Shown here one piece after another: positions 43,867 to 52,605 of a stretch of DNA of 64,000 bases (position 1 is the stretch's first letter; each line of letters begins with the position of its first letter). Both the position numbers and the translations under genes were made by a program. The notes below the pieces were generated by a model. It worked only from the letters and a program-made list of their open reading frames with translations, had not been told where the DNA came from and searched no databases. The DNA comes from Pseudorhodoplanes sinuspersici (GTDB lineage Bacteria > Pseudomonadota > Alphaproteobacteria > Rhizobiales > Xanthobacteraceae), in assembly GCF_002119765.1 (NCBI RefSeq), contig NZ_CP021112.1:3404501-3468500 (forward strand). The letters are read 5' to 3'.

Positions 43867-45534
43867 TCACTCCGCTGGAACGAGCACCGGCGAGCCGGTC
43901 TGGAGTTGGGGTGTTTCTTCTTCCGCGGAGGCGACTGTCATCCACAGATTGAAAGCCATGATCAGCGCGCCGAGGAGGAACAATATGCCGCCGAGTGCGC
44001 GGATGACGTAGAAGGGGTGCATCGCCTCGACGGTTTCGATGAAGGAGTATTCGAGGAAGCCGAGGCTCGTATAGGCGCGCCACATCAAGCCCTGCAGGAT
44101 TCCCGACACCCACATCGCCGAGATGTAGAGGACGATACCAATCGTCGAGATCCAGAAATGCCAGTTGACGAGCTTCAGCGAATAAAGCTCACGGCGATTC
44201 CAAAGCCATGGAACGAGACAATAGATGGCGCCGAAAGACACATAGCCGACCCAGCCGAGCGCGCCGGAATGGACATGTCCGATCGTCCAGTCGGTGTAAT
44301 GCGACAACGAATTCACCGCCTTGATGGACATGAGCGGGCCTTCGAAGGTCGACATGCCGTAGAAGGCGACCGAAACGACCATCATGCGCAATACGGGATC
44401 GGTGCGCAGTTTGTCCCAGGCTCCGGACAGCGTCATGAGGCCGTTGATCATGCCCCCCCATGAGGGCATCCACAGCATGATCGAGAACGTCATGCCGAGC
44501 GTCTGCGCCCAATCAGGCAGCGCCGTGTAATGCAAATGATGCGGCCCGGCCCAGATATAGAGAAAGATCAGCGCCCAGAAGTGAATGATCGACAGCCGAT
44601 AGGAATAGACCGGACGGTCCACGCGTTTCGGTATGAAGTAGTACATGATGGCGAGGAAGCCGGCGGTGAGGAAGAAGCCGACGGCGTTGTGTCCGTACCA
44701 CCACTGCACCATCGCATCCTGCACGCCGGACCAGACGATGTAGGACTTTGGCGAGAACAGTGAGACCGGAATTGCGGCGTTGTTGCCAAGATGCAGGACT
44801 GCGATGGTGAGGATGAAAGCGAGATAGAACCAGTTCGCGACATAGATATGCGGTTCGGTCCGCCGCATGATGGTGCCGAGAAACACGAGGAGATAGACGA
44901 CCCATACGACGGTGAGCCACAGATCCGCATACCATTCGGGTTCTGCATATTCCTTGCTCTGAGTGATGCCGAGCAGATAGCCGGTGCCGGCGACCACGAT
45001 GAAGAAATTATAGCCCAGCACCACGAACCAAGGCGACAGATCGCCGGCGAGACGCGCACGGCAGGTCCGTTGCACAACATAAAAGGATGTCGCAATCAGA
45101 ACATTGCCGCCGAATGCGAAGATGACCGCCGATGTGTGCAGGGGACGGATGCGTCCGAATGACAACCACGGCAGATCGAAATTCAGCACAGGAAAGGCAA
45201 GTTCGAGAGCCGCCCAGACACCAACCGAAAATCCGGCGATGCCCCAGACCATCGCGGCCACGGTTGCGAATTTGACCGGGCCCATATTGTAGTTCGGCTT
45301 GCCGTCGATCGTGAGCGGAGCCGGACCAACCGGCCGGTTGAAGTAGCGCTCGACGATCGCGAAAACCGCAATAGCGCTGCCCACTGCGAATAAAGAGGCG
45401 TGGAAGGCATATTCCGGTGTGTGAGCCATCGTCGCAATGAAGAACGACACCAAGGCCAGCGCGGCGAGGGCAAGTGCAAGCCCGCCTTCGCTGACGCTCA
45501 TCGATTTAATGGAGAGAGTTGTTGTGTGTCGCAT
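43867..45534 (-). CDS. fixN: cbb3 oxidase catalytic subunit I FixN/CcoN
   Basis: 555-residue heme-copper oxidase subunit with about 14 helices. The heme-ligand histidines and copper site are visible: [15 protein letters not shown] (low-spin heme His), [13 protein letters not shown] (Cu His-Tyr region), [21 protein letters not shown] (paired Cu His) and [14 protein letters not shown] (heme His pair). The cbb3 form lacks the D channel of aa3 oxidases. It is the first gene of the eight-gene operon, transcribed from a FixK/FNR box 60 bases upstream. Confidence 0.96.
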   Translation of the reverse strand: MRHTTTLSIKSMSVSEGGLALALAALALVSFFIATMAHTPEYAFHASLFAVGSAIAVFAIVERYFNRPVGPAPLTIDGKPNYNMGPVKFATVAAMVWGIAGFSVGVWAALELAFPVLNFDLPWLSFGRIRPLHTSAVIFAFGGNVLIATSFYVVQRTCRARLAGDLSPWFVVLGYNFFIVVAGTGYLLGITQSKEYAEPEWYADLWLTVVWVVYLLVFLGTIMRRTEPHIYVANWFYLAFILTIAVLHLGNNAAIPVSLFSPKSYIVWSGVQDAMVQWWYGHNAVGFFLTAGFLAIMYYFIPKRVDRPVYSYRLSIIHFWALIFLYIWAGPHHLHYTALPDWAQTLGMTFSIMLWMPSWGGMINGLMTLSGAWDKLRTDPVLRMMVVSVAFYGMSTFEGPLMSIKAVNSLSHYTDWTIGHVHSGALGWVGYVSFGAIYCLVPWLWNRRELYSLKLVNWHFWISTIGIVLYISAMWVSGILQGLMWRAYTSLGFLEYSFIETVEAMHPFYVIRALGGILFLLGALIMAFNLWMTVASAEEETPQLQTGSPVLVPAE

Positions 45535-45594
45535 GGAAACCTGCGCGGCGGGAACATGAATGTTTTAAAATGGCGCAGGTAGCGTCCGGCGGCG

Positions 45595-45608
45595 TTGATA
45601 AAGGTCAA
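45595..45608. promoter_or_regulatory. FNR/FixK box before fixN and the DUF6455 gene
   Basis: TTGAT-AAAG-GTCAA, the FNR/FixK-type anaerobox, centred 67 bases from the fixN start and 98 bases from the DUF6455 start. On the minus strand a -10-like TTTTAAAA (about 45561-45568) is suitably placed for the fixN promoter. Confidence 0.85.
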
Positions 45609-45699
45609 CCGTCGAAAAAAAACAAACGCAGAATCTGTTGATTCAACTCAAGAGCACGATCGTGAAAGGTGCAATACTGTTTCCAATAGGAGGTGACCT

Positions 45700-46110
45700 A
45701 TGGCAACGCAATCGGTCTCACAAAAAACCGGAATTTTCGGCTCGCTTGGCCAGGCTTGGAGCCGATATCGCAAGCGCCGTGCTGCAATGGCGGAGCTTCA
45801 GGCGCTCGGCACCGTCGAATTGGAACGTATTGTGCACGATGCCGGGCTGACATTTAGCGATCTTGTTGATCTCGCCAAGCAGTCCGGCGATGCGGCGGCG
45901 CTGCTCTATCGACGGCTGGAGGAGGCCGGGATTGATTTCAAATCAATCGATCCGGTCGTGTTGCGCGACATGCAGCGCTGCTGCTCGCTCTGCGATAGTA
46001 AAACACAATGCGCCCATGAGTTGGAGGACAAGCCGAAAACCGCCGGCTGGCCGGAATATTGTCCAAACCGCCAGACGATCGATGCATTGAGTCTAATGAA
46101 ATGTCACTGA
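45700..46110 (+). CDS. DUF6455 family protein
   Basis: 136-residue cytoplasmic protein: N-terminal helical part (RYRKRRAAMAELQALGTVELERIVHDAGL), a central helical stretch with LYRRLEEAGIDFKSI, then a four-cysteine C-terminal region (CCSLC, CAHEL, YCPN) of the DUF6455 family, which occurs next to cbb3 oxidase genes in rhizobia. The clustered cysteines suggest a metal or heme-maturation role, unproven. It overlaps the cytochrome gene start by ten bases. Confidence 0.82.
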   Translation: MATQSVSQKTGIFGSLGQAWSRYRKRRAAMAELQALGTVELERIVHDAGLTFSDLVDLAKQSGDAAALLYRRLEEAGIDFKSIDPVVLRDMQRCCSLCDSKTQCAHELEDKPKTAGWPEYCPNRQTIDALSLMKCH

Positions 46111-46445
46111 CGTCACAGTGGAAAGCCGGTGTCGCGGCCGCTCCGTCCATTTTGGTCGGAGTGGCGGCGATTCTCGTCCACGCGACTCCTGTGGCGGCAC
46201 AAAGCGAACAGCGCGGGGTGGTCATTGCGCGGACGTATTGCGTCAAATGCCATGCCATAGACAAGGTAAGCCCCAGCGCGCTTACAATTGCTCCGCCATT
46301 CCGTGACCTGCAGAAGAAATATCCGGTTGAACAACTCGAGGAAGCGTTGGCAGAGGGGCTGGTGACCGGTCACCCGACAATGCCCGAATTCCGCTTTGAC
46401 CCTGGGCAGGTGAGGGATCTCATCGCTTTTCTGAAGACATTGTAG
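46101..46445 (+). CDS. Small exported class I cytochrome c
   Basis: 114-residue protein: signal sequence (VAAAPSILVGVAAILVH, cleavage near VAAQ), single heme motif CVKCH (about residues 47-51), axial Met in HPTMPEFRF (about residue 95), and the final LIAFLKTL helix. This is the layout of a soluble class I cytochrome, likely an electron donor to the cbb3 oxidase or another periplasmic partner. It overlaps the DUF6455 gene and shares its FixK box. Confidence 0.85.
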   Translation: MSLTSQWKAGVAAAPSILVGVAAILVHATPVAAQSEQRGVVIARTYCVKCHAIDKVSPSALTIAPPFRDLQKKYPVEQLEEALAEGLVTGHPTMPEFRFDPGQVRDLIAFLKTL

Positions 46446-46464
46446 CCGCGAATGTATCGCGCCA

Positions 46465-46509
46465 GATCACGATGATTTTGGATCGAATCGATCCAAAATC
46501 ATCGTGATC
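46465..46509. repeat. Perfect 45-bp palindrome
   Basis: 22-base arms (46465-46486 and 46488-46509) match without a mismatch around a single central base. It starts 20 bases after the cytochrome gene. It can act as a terminator for either convergent transcript. A second repeat-like stretch (about 46515-46560) follows, with GATGTCGTCCGAAA and TTTTCGGCATC resembling a rhizobial palindromic unit. Confidence 0.85.
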
Positions 46510-46585
46510 GATTCTCACACATGATGTCGTCCGAAAGCCGCTTCGTACTTTTCGGCATCAGCTCTACCCGCCCGAACTTTGGCCT

Positions 46586-46978
46586 TTACACCCGTTCGAC
46601 AGACACGACCCGATAAGTATGCGTCTCGTCCGAATCGCGGATCGATACATATTCGCCGATCTCGAAGCGTTCGTCCTGGAAGTGATATCCGGTCTCATCG
46701 TCGTCATCGCCGCGGATGTCGTAACGAAGCGCCCATGTTCCGCCGGGGCGGTGAACCAGATGGCCGACCTCATCGTCGTCTGTCGGCCGAAAGTGCACAA
46801 TGCGACACGCATCTCGGTGTGACTTCCATGTCTCTGGATCGAGGCGGTGATCCTCGTCCAGAGGTGCAACGATGATGTAGCCGTGTTTCGAACTCCCGGC
46901 CGGGTAGCCTTTTTCGCGAGCGAGTTCCAGCCGGATTTTCTTGAAACTGTTCGGCAGCGAGCCTCTTTCTGACAGCAT
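46586..46978 (-). CDS. Conserved acidic hypothetical protein next to fixK
   Basis: 130-residue cytoplasmic protein, family not recognised. It is rich in acidic runs (PTDDDEVGHL, GDDDDETGYHF). A tail of SDETHTYRVVSVERV suggests a compact beta domain. The ATG at 46978 has GGAGCGG upstream; a GTG at 46990 is in frame. It starts 22 bases after fixK on the same strand, so it may be co-transcribed with fixK. Confidence 0.7.
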   Translation of the reverse strand: MLSERGSLPNSFKKIRLELAREKGYPAGSSKHGYIIVAPLDEDHRLDPETWKSHRDACRIVHFRPTDDDEVGHLVHRPGGTWALRYDIRGDDDDETGYHFQDERFEIGEYVSIRDSDETHTYRVVSVERV

Positions 46979-47000
46979 TGTCCGCTCCACGTCTTTTTGG

Positions 47001-47666
47001 TCAGGAGTTGAGGCTGATCAGGGCCTGCTTGTTACGCAGGATCATCCGACGCGAGGTCGCGAATTCGATCGTGCATGTCTTCTGCAATTGGGTGAGCGTG
47101 CGGGACACCGTTTCAATGGTCAGGCCGAGATAGTCCGCGATGTCCTGTCGGGACATCGGCAACTCTACGGAGCCGCCAACGAGTTGCTTCGAGATTTCGA
47201 TCAAGAAAGACGCGACGCGCTCCTGGGCTGTTTTGACCAGCAGCATGGCATGACGACGCGCCTGTTCGAGTTCGCGTGCGGTATGTGTCAAAAGTTGATT
47301 CGAGAGGCTGGAATCGCGGGTCGCGGCTGCGAGAAGGGTAGAGCGCTTGACAAGCGCTATGGTCGCCGACGAGACCGCCTCGGCGGACGATGTGTGCTCT
47401 GCGCCAAACTCCAGCCCGAAGACGTCGCCGGGGAAATAAAAGGCCTCGATCTGACGGCGGCCATCCTGCAAGACCCTGGTAATGCGCACGGCACCGGTCA
47501 GGACTTTGTAGACATATTCCGCAGGTTCGTTTTCGCCGTAGATTTCAGCCTCTTTGGCGAACGACAGCGGCACGCCGACAAGCTCGACGGCTCCGAATAT
47601 GGCATGGGCTGCTCTATTGTGCGGATAGTGGCAGATCGGGGTCCGGTTGGTGGTCTGCGTCTGCAT
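47001..47666 (-). CDS. fixK: Crp/Fnr-family transcriptional regulator, FixK type
   Basis: 221-residue regulator: cNMP-binding-like beta roll (residues about 20-130) and C-terminal helix-turn-helix LPMSRQDIADYLGLTIETVSRTL, whose ETVSR helix recognises TTGAT boxes. The oxygen-sensing N-terminal cysteine cluster of FNR is absent (one Cys only), so it is FixK-like and controlled by FixLJ, not by oxygen directly. AGGAGGA precedes the ATG at 47666. It likely drives the three FixK boxes in this window. Confidence 0.88.
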   Translation of the reverse strand: MQTQTTNRTPICHYPHNRAAHAIFGAVELVGVPLSFAKEAEIYGENEPAEYVYKVLTGAVRITRVLQDGRRQIEAFYFPGDVFGLEFGAEHTSSAEAVSSATIALVKRSTLLAAATRDSSLSNQLLTHTARELEQARRHAMLLVKTAQERVASFLIEISKQLVGGSVELPMSRQDIADYLGLTIETVSRTLTQLQKTCTIEFATSRRMILRNKQALISLNS

Positions 47667-47736
47667 GGCATCCTCCTGAAATGTTTCGGGTTCCTTGTTA
47701 AGGAGCATGCGAGCGGCTGAAAATTCGGATATTCCA

Positions 47737-47750
47737 CCTAAGGGAAATCC
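47737..47750. promoter_or_regulatory. Candidate FixJ-binding site between fixK and fixL
   Basis: CCTAAGGGAAATCC resembles the FixJ-phosphate site of rhizobial fixK promoters (TTTCCCTTAG on the fixK strand) and lies 71-84 bases upstream of the fixK start. Confidence 0.5.
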
Positions 47751-47800
47751 CGGAGGCGGCTTTGTCCTGCGGCCTGCTAAACTGGAACAGGTGACTGGAA

Positions 47801-49291
47801 TTGCTGAAGGAATTCATCGCAACGATGCGGGCCGGAGGCTCCCGGAATTGGACCATCTACGCGGCTGCGGTGGCGCTGATCGCGGGGGTGCTTGTTGTAC
47901 GCATCGCGCTGGCGCCGCATGTCGATCATGGATCGGTTTACCTGTTCCTGGTGCCGGTGGTGCTGGTGATCAGTACGTTCAGCGGGCCGGCTCCCGGTTT
48001 CGTCGCCACCTGTCTTTTCGTGGCAATCGAGATATGGTTCTCGGGAGGGGATATATCGCGTGTCGGCCTGGTTGACGCCGCCGCCTTTCTTGCGATTGGT
48101 TTTGGTGTCGCCTGGCTGGGTGGCCGCGTTCAGCGGGCCCGGCAATCGGCCGATGCGACAAATCTCGATCTGGTCGCGCGCGAAGCGCATCTCAAGTCAA
48201 TTCTGGAGACGATTCCGGATGCGATGATCGTGATCGATCCGAAGGGTAGAATACAATCTTTCAGCACGGCTGCTGAGCGCCTGTTCGGATGGCGGGCCTC
48301 CGAGGTGATTGGACAAAATGTTAACATGTTGATGCCGTCGCCTTACCGTGAAGGGCATGACGGTTATGTCGAACGTTATCTGAGGACGGGAGAACGGCGA
48401 ATTATCGGCGTCGGACGTGTTGTCGTGGGGGAGCGCAAGGACGGTTCGACTTTCCCCATGGAGCTTGCGGTCGGAGAGATGAAGTCGAATGACAAATTGT
48501 TTTTCACCGGCTTTATTCGCGATTTGACCGAGCGCCAAAAGACAGAGGGGCGGTTGCAGGAATTGCAGGCCGAACTCGTCCATATCTCCCGCCTGACCGC
48601 GATGGGGGAAATGGCATCCACGCTCGCGCATGAACTGAATCAGCCTTTGTCGGCCATCTCGAATTATCTCAACGGGGCGCGCCGCGTCCTCGACAGTCCA
48701 ATGGATGGATCGCAAAGCCTCGTGCGGGAGGCGCTGGACAAGGCTAGGGAGCAATCGCTGCGTGCAGGACAGATCATCCACAGGCTTCGTAACTTTGTCG
48801 CGCGCGGAGAATCTGAACGTAAAGTTGAAAGCTTGTCAAAATTGCTCGAGGAGGCCAGCGCGCTGGCGCTGGTTGGAGCCAAAGACCAAGGCGTAAAGGT
48901 GCGTTTTGAGCTTGATGCAAGCCAAGATTTGATATTCGCCGACAAGGTGCAGGTGCAGCAGGTCGTACTCAATCTCATCCGCAATGCGATCGACGCGATG
49001 ACCGAATCGCCCAGGCGGCAACTCGTCATATCGTCGGCGGCCGATAGCGAGCGGATGATCAGGATCAGCGTCGCGGACACCGGAAGCGGGCTGGCGCCGG
49101 ACATTCTGCCGCAGCTTTTCCAACCTTTCGTGACGACCAAGAAGCAGGGCATGGGTGTTGGTCTTTCTATTTCGAAAACCATCGTCGAGGCGCATGGCGG
49201 ACGCATGTGGGCGGAGCCCAACAACGGTGAGGGGACCGTGTTTCACCTGACCCTTAAATTGGCGGCTGACGGAGATATCCGCGATGAATAG
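47801..49291 (+). CDS. fixL: Oxygen-sensing heme histidine kinase FixL
   Basis: 496-residue sensor. Four N-terminal membrane helices (residues about 16-108) are followed by one PAS domain (about 130-245) with heme-ligand His186 in [10 protein letters not shown] and Arg206 in [10 protein letters not shown], the residue that contacts bound oxygen in FixL. The kinase core has H277 in LAHELNQP, the N box NLIRNAID, and DTGSGLAP and GMGVGLSI. The membrane form is like that of Sinorhizobium. The start codon is TTG at 47801; ATG at 47825 is an alternative. It overlaps fixJ by 8 bases. Confidence 0.93.
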   Translation: MLKEFIATMRAGGSRNWTIYAAAVALIAGVLVVRIALAPHVDHGSVYLFLVPVVLVISTFSGPAPGFVATCLFVAIEIWFSGGDISRVGLVDAAAFLAIGFGVAWLGGRVQRARQSADATNLDLVAREAHLKSILETIPDAMIVIDPKGRIQSFSTAAERLFGWRASEVIGQNVNMLMPSPYREGHDGYVERYLRTGERRIIGVGRVVVGERKDGSTFPMELAVGEMKSNDKLFFTGFIRDLTERQKTEGRLQELQAELVHISRLTAMGEMASTLAHELNQPLSAISNYLNGARRVLDSPMDGSQSLVREALDKAREQSLRAGQIIHRLRNFVARGESERKVESLSKLLEEASALALVGAKDQGVKVRFELDASQDLIFADKVQVQQVVLNLIRNAIDAMTESPRRQLVISSAADSERMIRISVADTGSGLAPDILPQLFQPFVTTKKQGMGVGLSISKTIVEAHGGRMWAEPNNGEGTVFHLTLKLAADGDIRDE

Positions 49292-49895
49292 AGCCAATCG
49301 CGTTCATATCATCGACGACGATGAGGCCGTGCGAGACTCTCTTTCGTTCCTGTTGCGCACGGCAGCCTTCGACGTTGCGACCTATCCGTCAGCGACGCAT
49401 TTCCTGGAGATGCTCACCAAGGATATCAAGGGCTGTGTCATTACCGACATGCGGATGCCCGATATTAGCGGGCTTGACTTGCTCCGGCGGCTGCGCAGCT
49501 CATCGTGCGCGCTTCCGGTCATCATGATTACCGGCCATGGTGATATTCAATTGGCCGTCGAGGCCATGAAGGCGGGTGCTGTGGATTTCCTTGAGAAGCC
49601 GTTTGACGACGAACGCGTATTGACGGCAGTGCGATCGGCGCTTGAAGGGACACGAACAGACGGCGAGCGTGCCGGTCTTCGCAGCGAGGTCGAAGAACGG
49701 CTGGACAGTCTATCGCAGCGCGAACGGCAGGTTCTCGATGGCCTCGTGGCCGGCCTGCCGAACAAAAGCATTGCTTATGACCTTGGCATCAGCCCACGGA
49801 CCGTCGAGGTCTACCGGGCCAATGTGATGACAAAAATGCAGGCCGGCAGCCTGTCCGAACTTGTCCGTATGGCGCTGCTCGTTCAATCTCCCTGA
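49284..49895 (+). CDS. fixJ: Response regulator FixJ
   Basis: 203-residue regulator: receiver domain with DDD (residues 11-13), phospho-acceptor D55 in ITDMRMPD, and the TGHGDI and KPFDD segments. A LuxR/NarL-type helix-turn-helix follows ([20 protein letters not shown], then [19 protein letters not shown]). FixL phosphorylates it at low oxygen, after which it activates fixK. It follows fixL with an 8-base overlap. Confidence 0.95.
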   Translation: MNRANRVHIIDDDEAVRDSLSFLLRTAAFDVATYPSATHFLEMLTKDIKGCVITDMRMPDISGLDLLRRLRSSSCALPVIMITGHGDIQLAVEAMKAGAVDFLEKPFDDERVLTAVRSALEGTRTDGERAGLRSEVEERLDSLSQRERQVLDGLVAGLPNKSIAYDLGISPRTVEVYRANVMTKMQAGSLSELVRMALLVQSP

Positions 49896-49913
49896 CGCCG
49901 CGCGCCCGAGGGG

Positions 49914-49927
49914 TTGATTTTAATCAA
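49914..49927. promoter_or_regulatory. FNR/FixK box before the zinc-ribbon gene
   Basis: Perfect palindrome TTGAT-TTTA-ATCAA, 35 bases before the start codon at 49962. A TATTAT -10 lies at 49954-49959. Confidence 0.85.
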
Positions 49928-49961
49928 GGCGCGGTCCGTGATATTCGTCCAGCTATTATGA

Positions 49962-50162
49962 ATGACTCAAAAGCGGCCACCCCTCAGGCTTTGTCCACGC
50001 TGCCGGATCACAATGCAGGCCGAACGGTCGCAGTCTCCTGCAAGCGACTACGATACGTTCACATGCCTTCGGTGCGAGCTGGTGCTGTCCTACAAACGGG
50101 ACAAGGCACCGGTGCTGGACACGGCCGAGCGTGATAAATTAACGCCTTCTGATCATGACTGA
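49962..50162 (+). CDS. Small zinc-ribbon protein
   Basis: 66 residues with two CxxC pairs (CPRC at about residues 11-14 and CLRC at about 35-38), as in a zinc-ribbon. It lacks other domains. It starts only a few bases after the -10-like TATTAT and is therefore read from a FixK-controlled promoter. Its role at low oxygen is unknown. The APC permease gene begins 35 bases after its stop. Confidence 0.7.
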   Translation: MTQKRPPLRLCPRCRITMQAERSQSPASDYDTFTCLRCELVLSYKRDKAPVLDTAERDKLTPSDHD

Positions 50163-50196
50163 TCGGGTGTGAGGAATTCCTTCTCGGAACACTGCA

Positions 50197-51396
50197 ATGA
50201 AACCCGCAAGCGATCCGGCAGCTGCGCCAGTCGCGCTACGGCGGTCGCTGACGCTTGGGCCACTGTTATTCTACGGATTGGGTGTCATTGTCGGCGCCGG
50301 GATCTATGTCGCGATTGCCTCGGTGATCGGCCGCGCCGGCGCTGCGGCGCCGCTGTCGTTTCTGCTGGCCGGGATAGCTGCCGGTCTAACCGGCCTTTGC
50401 TATGCCGAATTGGCAAGCCGGTTTCCGGAAGCCGCCGGCGCTGCGGCTTACGTCAAACAGGGCTTCGGCTCTGACCGATTTGCACAACTGACCGGGTTGG
50501 TATTGACGCTGGCGGTCGCGATTGCGGCAGCCTCGATCGCAAGCGGGGCGCTGCATTATCTGTCGCTGCTGTTCGCGTTGCCAGCCGGAATTCTGACCAC
50601 TCTGCTGGTGGCGTCTTTCACGGTACTGGCGATGTTGGGGGTGAGGGAAAGCGCCGGATTTTCCGCCGTGATCGGCTTCGTCGAAATCGTCGGTCTGGCC
50701 GTGGCGGCATGGGCCGGCTTTTATGCCGCGCCGGATCTCAGCTTCGGTCGCATGCTGCCGGCAGATTTTGCGGCCTGGCAAGGCGTTGTCGCGGGCGCGT
50801 TTATTGCGTTCTTCGCATTCATCGGTTTCGAGAGCCTGGCCAACATGGCCGAAGAAGCCAAAGAGCCGCACCGAACGATTCCTTACAGCATCATCGGCGC
50901 CATTATTATCAGCACGCTGCTCTATATCCTGGTGGCGGCGGCCCTTGTGCTTGCTGGTCAAGGCGGTCAAAGCCCGCTGATCGATTTGTTCCAAGGTGCA
51001 AATGCGTCTTTATTCGCCGCGGTGGGAGCGCTTGCCATCGCCAATGGTGTGCTGGTCGAGATTATGATGCTGGCTCGCCTGTTTTACGGCATGGCACGCC
51101 GGCAACAACTGCCTGCTATTCTCGGGCATGTAAATCCGCGAACCCGGACGCCTGTTCTGGCAACTGGGCTAGCCGGTGCCATCGTGCTTGCGGCCGCGCT
51201 GCTGATTCCATTCCAGCATCTGCTGGCCTTGGCCAATGCCCTGACGCTCGGCATTTTTGCGGCCGTCGATGTTGCGCTCTGGCGCATCCAGCGGCAACAG
51301 CCGGCGGGTAAGAATGTTTTTGTTATACCGCATTGGATTCCGCCTCTTGCCGCAGCCCTGTCGATCGGACTGATCCTTGCAGAGTTGATTCCTTAA
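50197..51396 (+). CDS. APC-superfamily permease
   Basis: 399-residue inner-membrane transporter with about 12 helices. It starts with LGPLLFYGLGVIVGAGIYVA (the conserved GxGxxxGAGI region, about residues 21-40) and shows the GFESLANMAEEAKEPHRTIP loop typical of the family, cited here in part. Substrate unknown, probably an amino acid. It may be co-transcribed with the zinc-ribbon gene from the FixK box. Confidence 0.83.
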   Translation: MKPASDPAAAPVALRRSLTLGPLLFYGLGVIVGAGIYVAIASVIGRAGAAAPLSFLLAGIAAGLTGLCYAELASRFPEAAGAAAYVKQGFGSDRFAQLTGLVLTLAVAIAAASIASGALHYLSLLFALPAGILTTLLVASFTVLAMLGVRESAGFSAVIGFVEIVGLAVAAWAGFYAAPDLSFGRMLPADFAAWQGVVAGAFIAFFAFIGFESLANMAEEAKEPHRTIPYSIIGAIIISTLLYILVAAALVLAGQGGQSPLIDLFQGANASLFAAVGALAIANGVLVEIMMLARLFYGMARRQQLPAILGHVNPRTRTPVLATGLAGAIVLAAALLIPFQHLLALANALTLGIFAAVDVALWRIQRQQPAGKNVFVIPHWIPPLAAALSIGLILAELIP

Positions 51397-51420
51397 AGAC
51401 CGGGGAAGGCCGAAGCGATA

Positions 51421-52605
51421 TCAGTCCTTTCCGTTCAGAACGAAGAGCGCCTCGTCGGCGATGACCTGTTCTTCGTCCGTGGGGATGACGAGCGCCGTGA
51501 CGCGGCTGGATATGGTGCTAACCGTTTTCGCGTTGCCAGCATTTGCTTTGGGATCGAGCGCTATCCCGAGCCACCCCAGACGATCGCAGATTTTTTCCCG
51601 AATGAGCGGCTGGTTCTCGCCGATGCCTGCTGTGAAGACGATAGCATCGAGTCCGCCGAGCGTTGCAGTGAGCCGGGCAACTTCGCCGGCAATCCGAAAT
51701 GTGAACAGGTCGATCGCTTCACGCGCCAGCGGTTCGTTGCTTGCCAGAAGCACACGGCTGTCAGCACTGATCCCGGATACACCGAGCAGGCCGGATCGGT
51801 GATAAAGTATATCCTCCATCTCGTGCAGGGATTTTCCGCCCGGTCCCAGCAAATGCAAGAGGACGCCGGGGTCCAGTGTGCCGCACCGTGTAGCCATGGG
51901 AATGCCATCGAGCGTCGAAAATCCCATGCTGCTGTCCCGGCTCACGCTATCGTCGAGCGCACAGAGGCTCGCGCCGCTTCCCAGATGCGCAGCGACGACT
52001 TTGCCGCGCGCTGCATCAGGAGCGCAGCGCTTCAACGCGCCTGCGATGAACTTGTAGGACAGCCCGTGGAAGCCGTAGCGCTTGATGCCGGCATCATAAA
52101 AGCCGCGAGGGATCGCGAAACGGCGGACAATATCGTTATTGGTACGGTGAAATGCCGTATCGAACGAGGCTGATTGCGCCAGTGTGGGCTTCAGGCTTCG
52201 AATGGCGCGAATCAGGCGCAGACTTTGTGGCTGATGCAGTGGAGCGAGTTTCGTTAGCGCCTCAATGGCGTCAACCGTTGCGTCGTTGATCCTGGCAGGC
52301 CCTTCAAACCGATCGCCGCCATGGACGATGCGGTGACCGGCCGCCGCAAGCTGGCTCAAATCGAAATGCTTTCCAAGACAGTCGAGCGTGTCGGCCATGA
52401 CGGCGCTGAGATCGTCAGAAGCCGCGGCTGCAAGATTATCGTCGAATGTTGAGGCGCCCTTGGTGATGCGCAGATGAAGCGGATGCTTTTGGAAATCGAT
52501 CACGCCCTTGGCAATGCGGTGAGCGTGTTCCATCGTCCTGATCTCGAAAAGTCCGATCTTGACGGTCGAAGATCCGGCATTGAACGTGATCAGCAGGTCA
52601 CTCAT
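51421..52605 (-). CDS. ackA: Acetate kinase
   Basis: 394-residue enzyme interconverting acetyl phosphate and ADP with acetate and ATP. Motifs are LLITFNAGSSTVKIG (N-terminal phosphate-binding), HRIVHGGDRF, SFDTAFH, RYGFHGLSYKFIA and HLGSGASLCAL, with FTAGIGENQPLIR near the C-terminus. It overlaps the MaoC-PTA gene by four bases and runs with phaC in one direction, forming a fermentative ATP-yielding step. Confidence 0.93.
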   Translation of the reverse strand: MSDLLITFNAGSSTVKIGLFEIRTMEHAHRIAKGVIDFQKHPLHLRITKGASTFDDNLAAAASDDLSAVMADTLDCLGKHFDLSQLAAAGHRIVHGGDRFEGPARINDATVDAIEALTKLAPLHQPQSLRLIRAIRSLKPTLAQSASFDTAFHRTNNDIVRRFAIPRGFYDAGIKRYGFHGLSYKFIAGALKRCAPDAARGKVVAAHLGSGASLCALDDSVSRDSSMGFSTLDGIPMATRCGTLDPGVLLHLLGPGGKSLHEMEDILYHRSGLLGVSGISADSRVLLASNEPLAREAIDLFTFRIAGEVARLTATLGGLDAIVFTAGIGENQPLIREKICDRLGWLGIALDPKANAGNAKTVSTISSRVTALVIPTDEEQVIADEALFVLNGKD

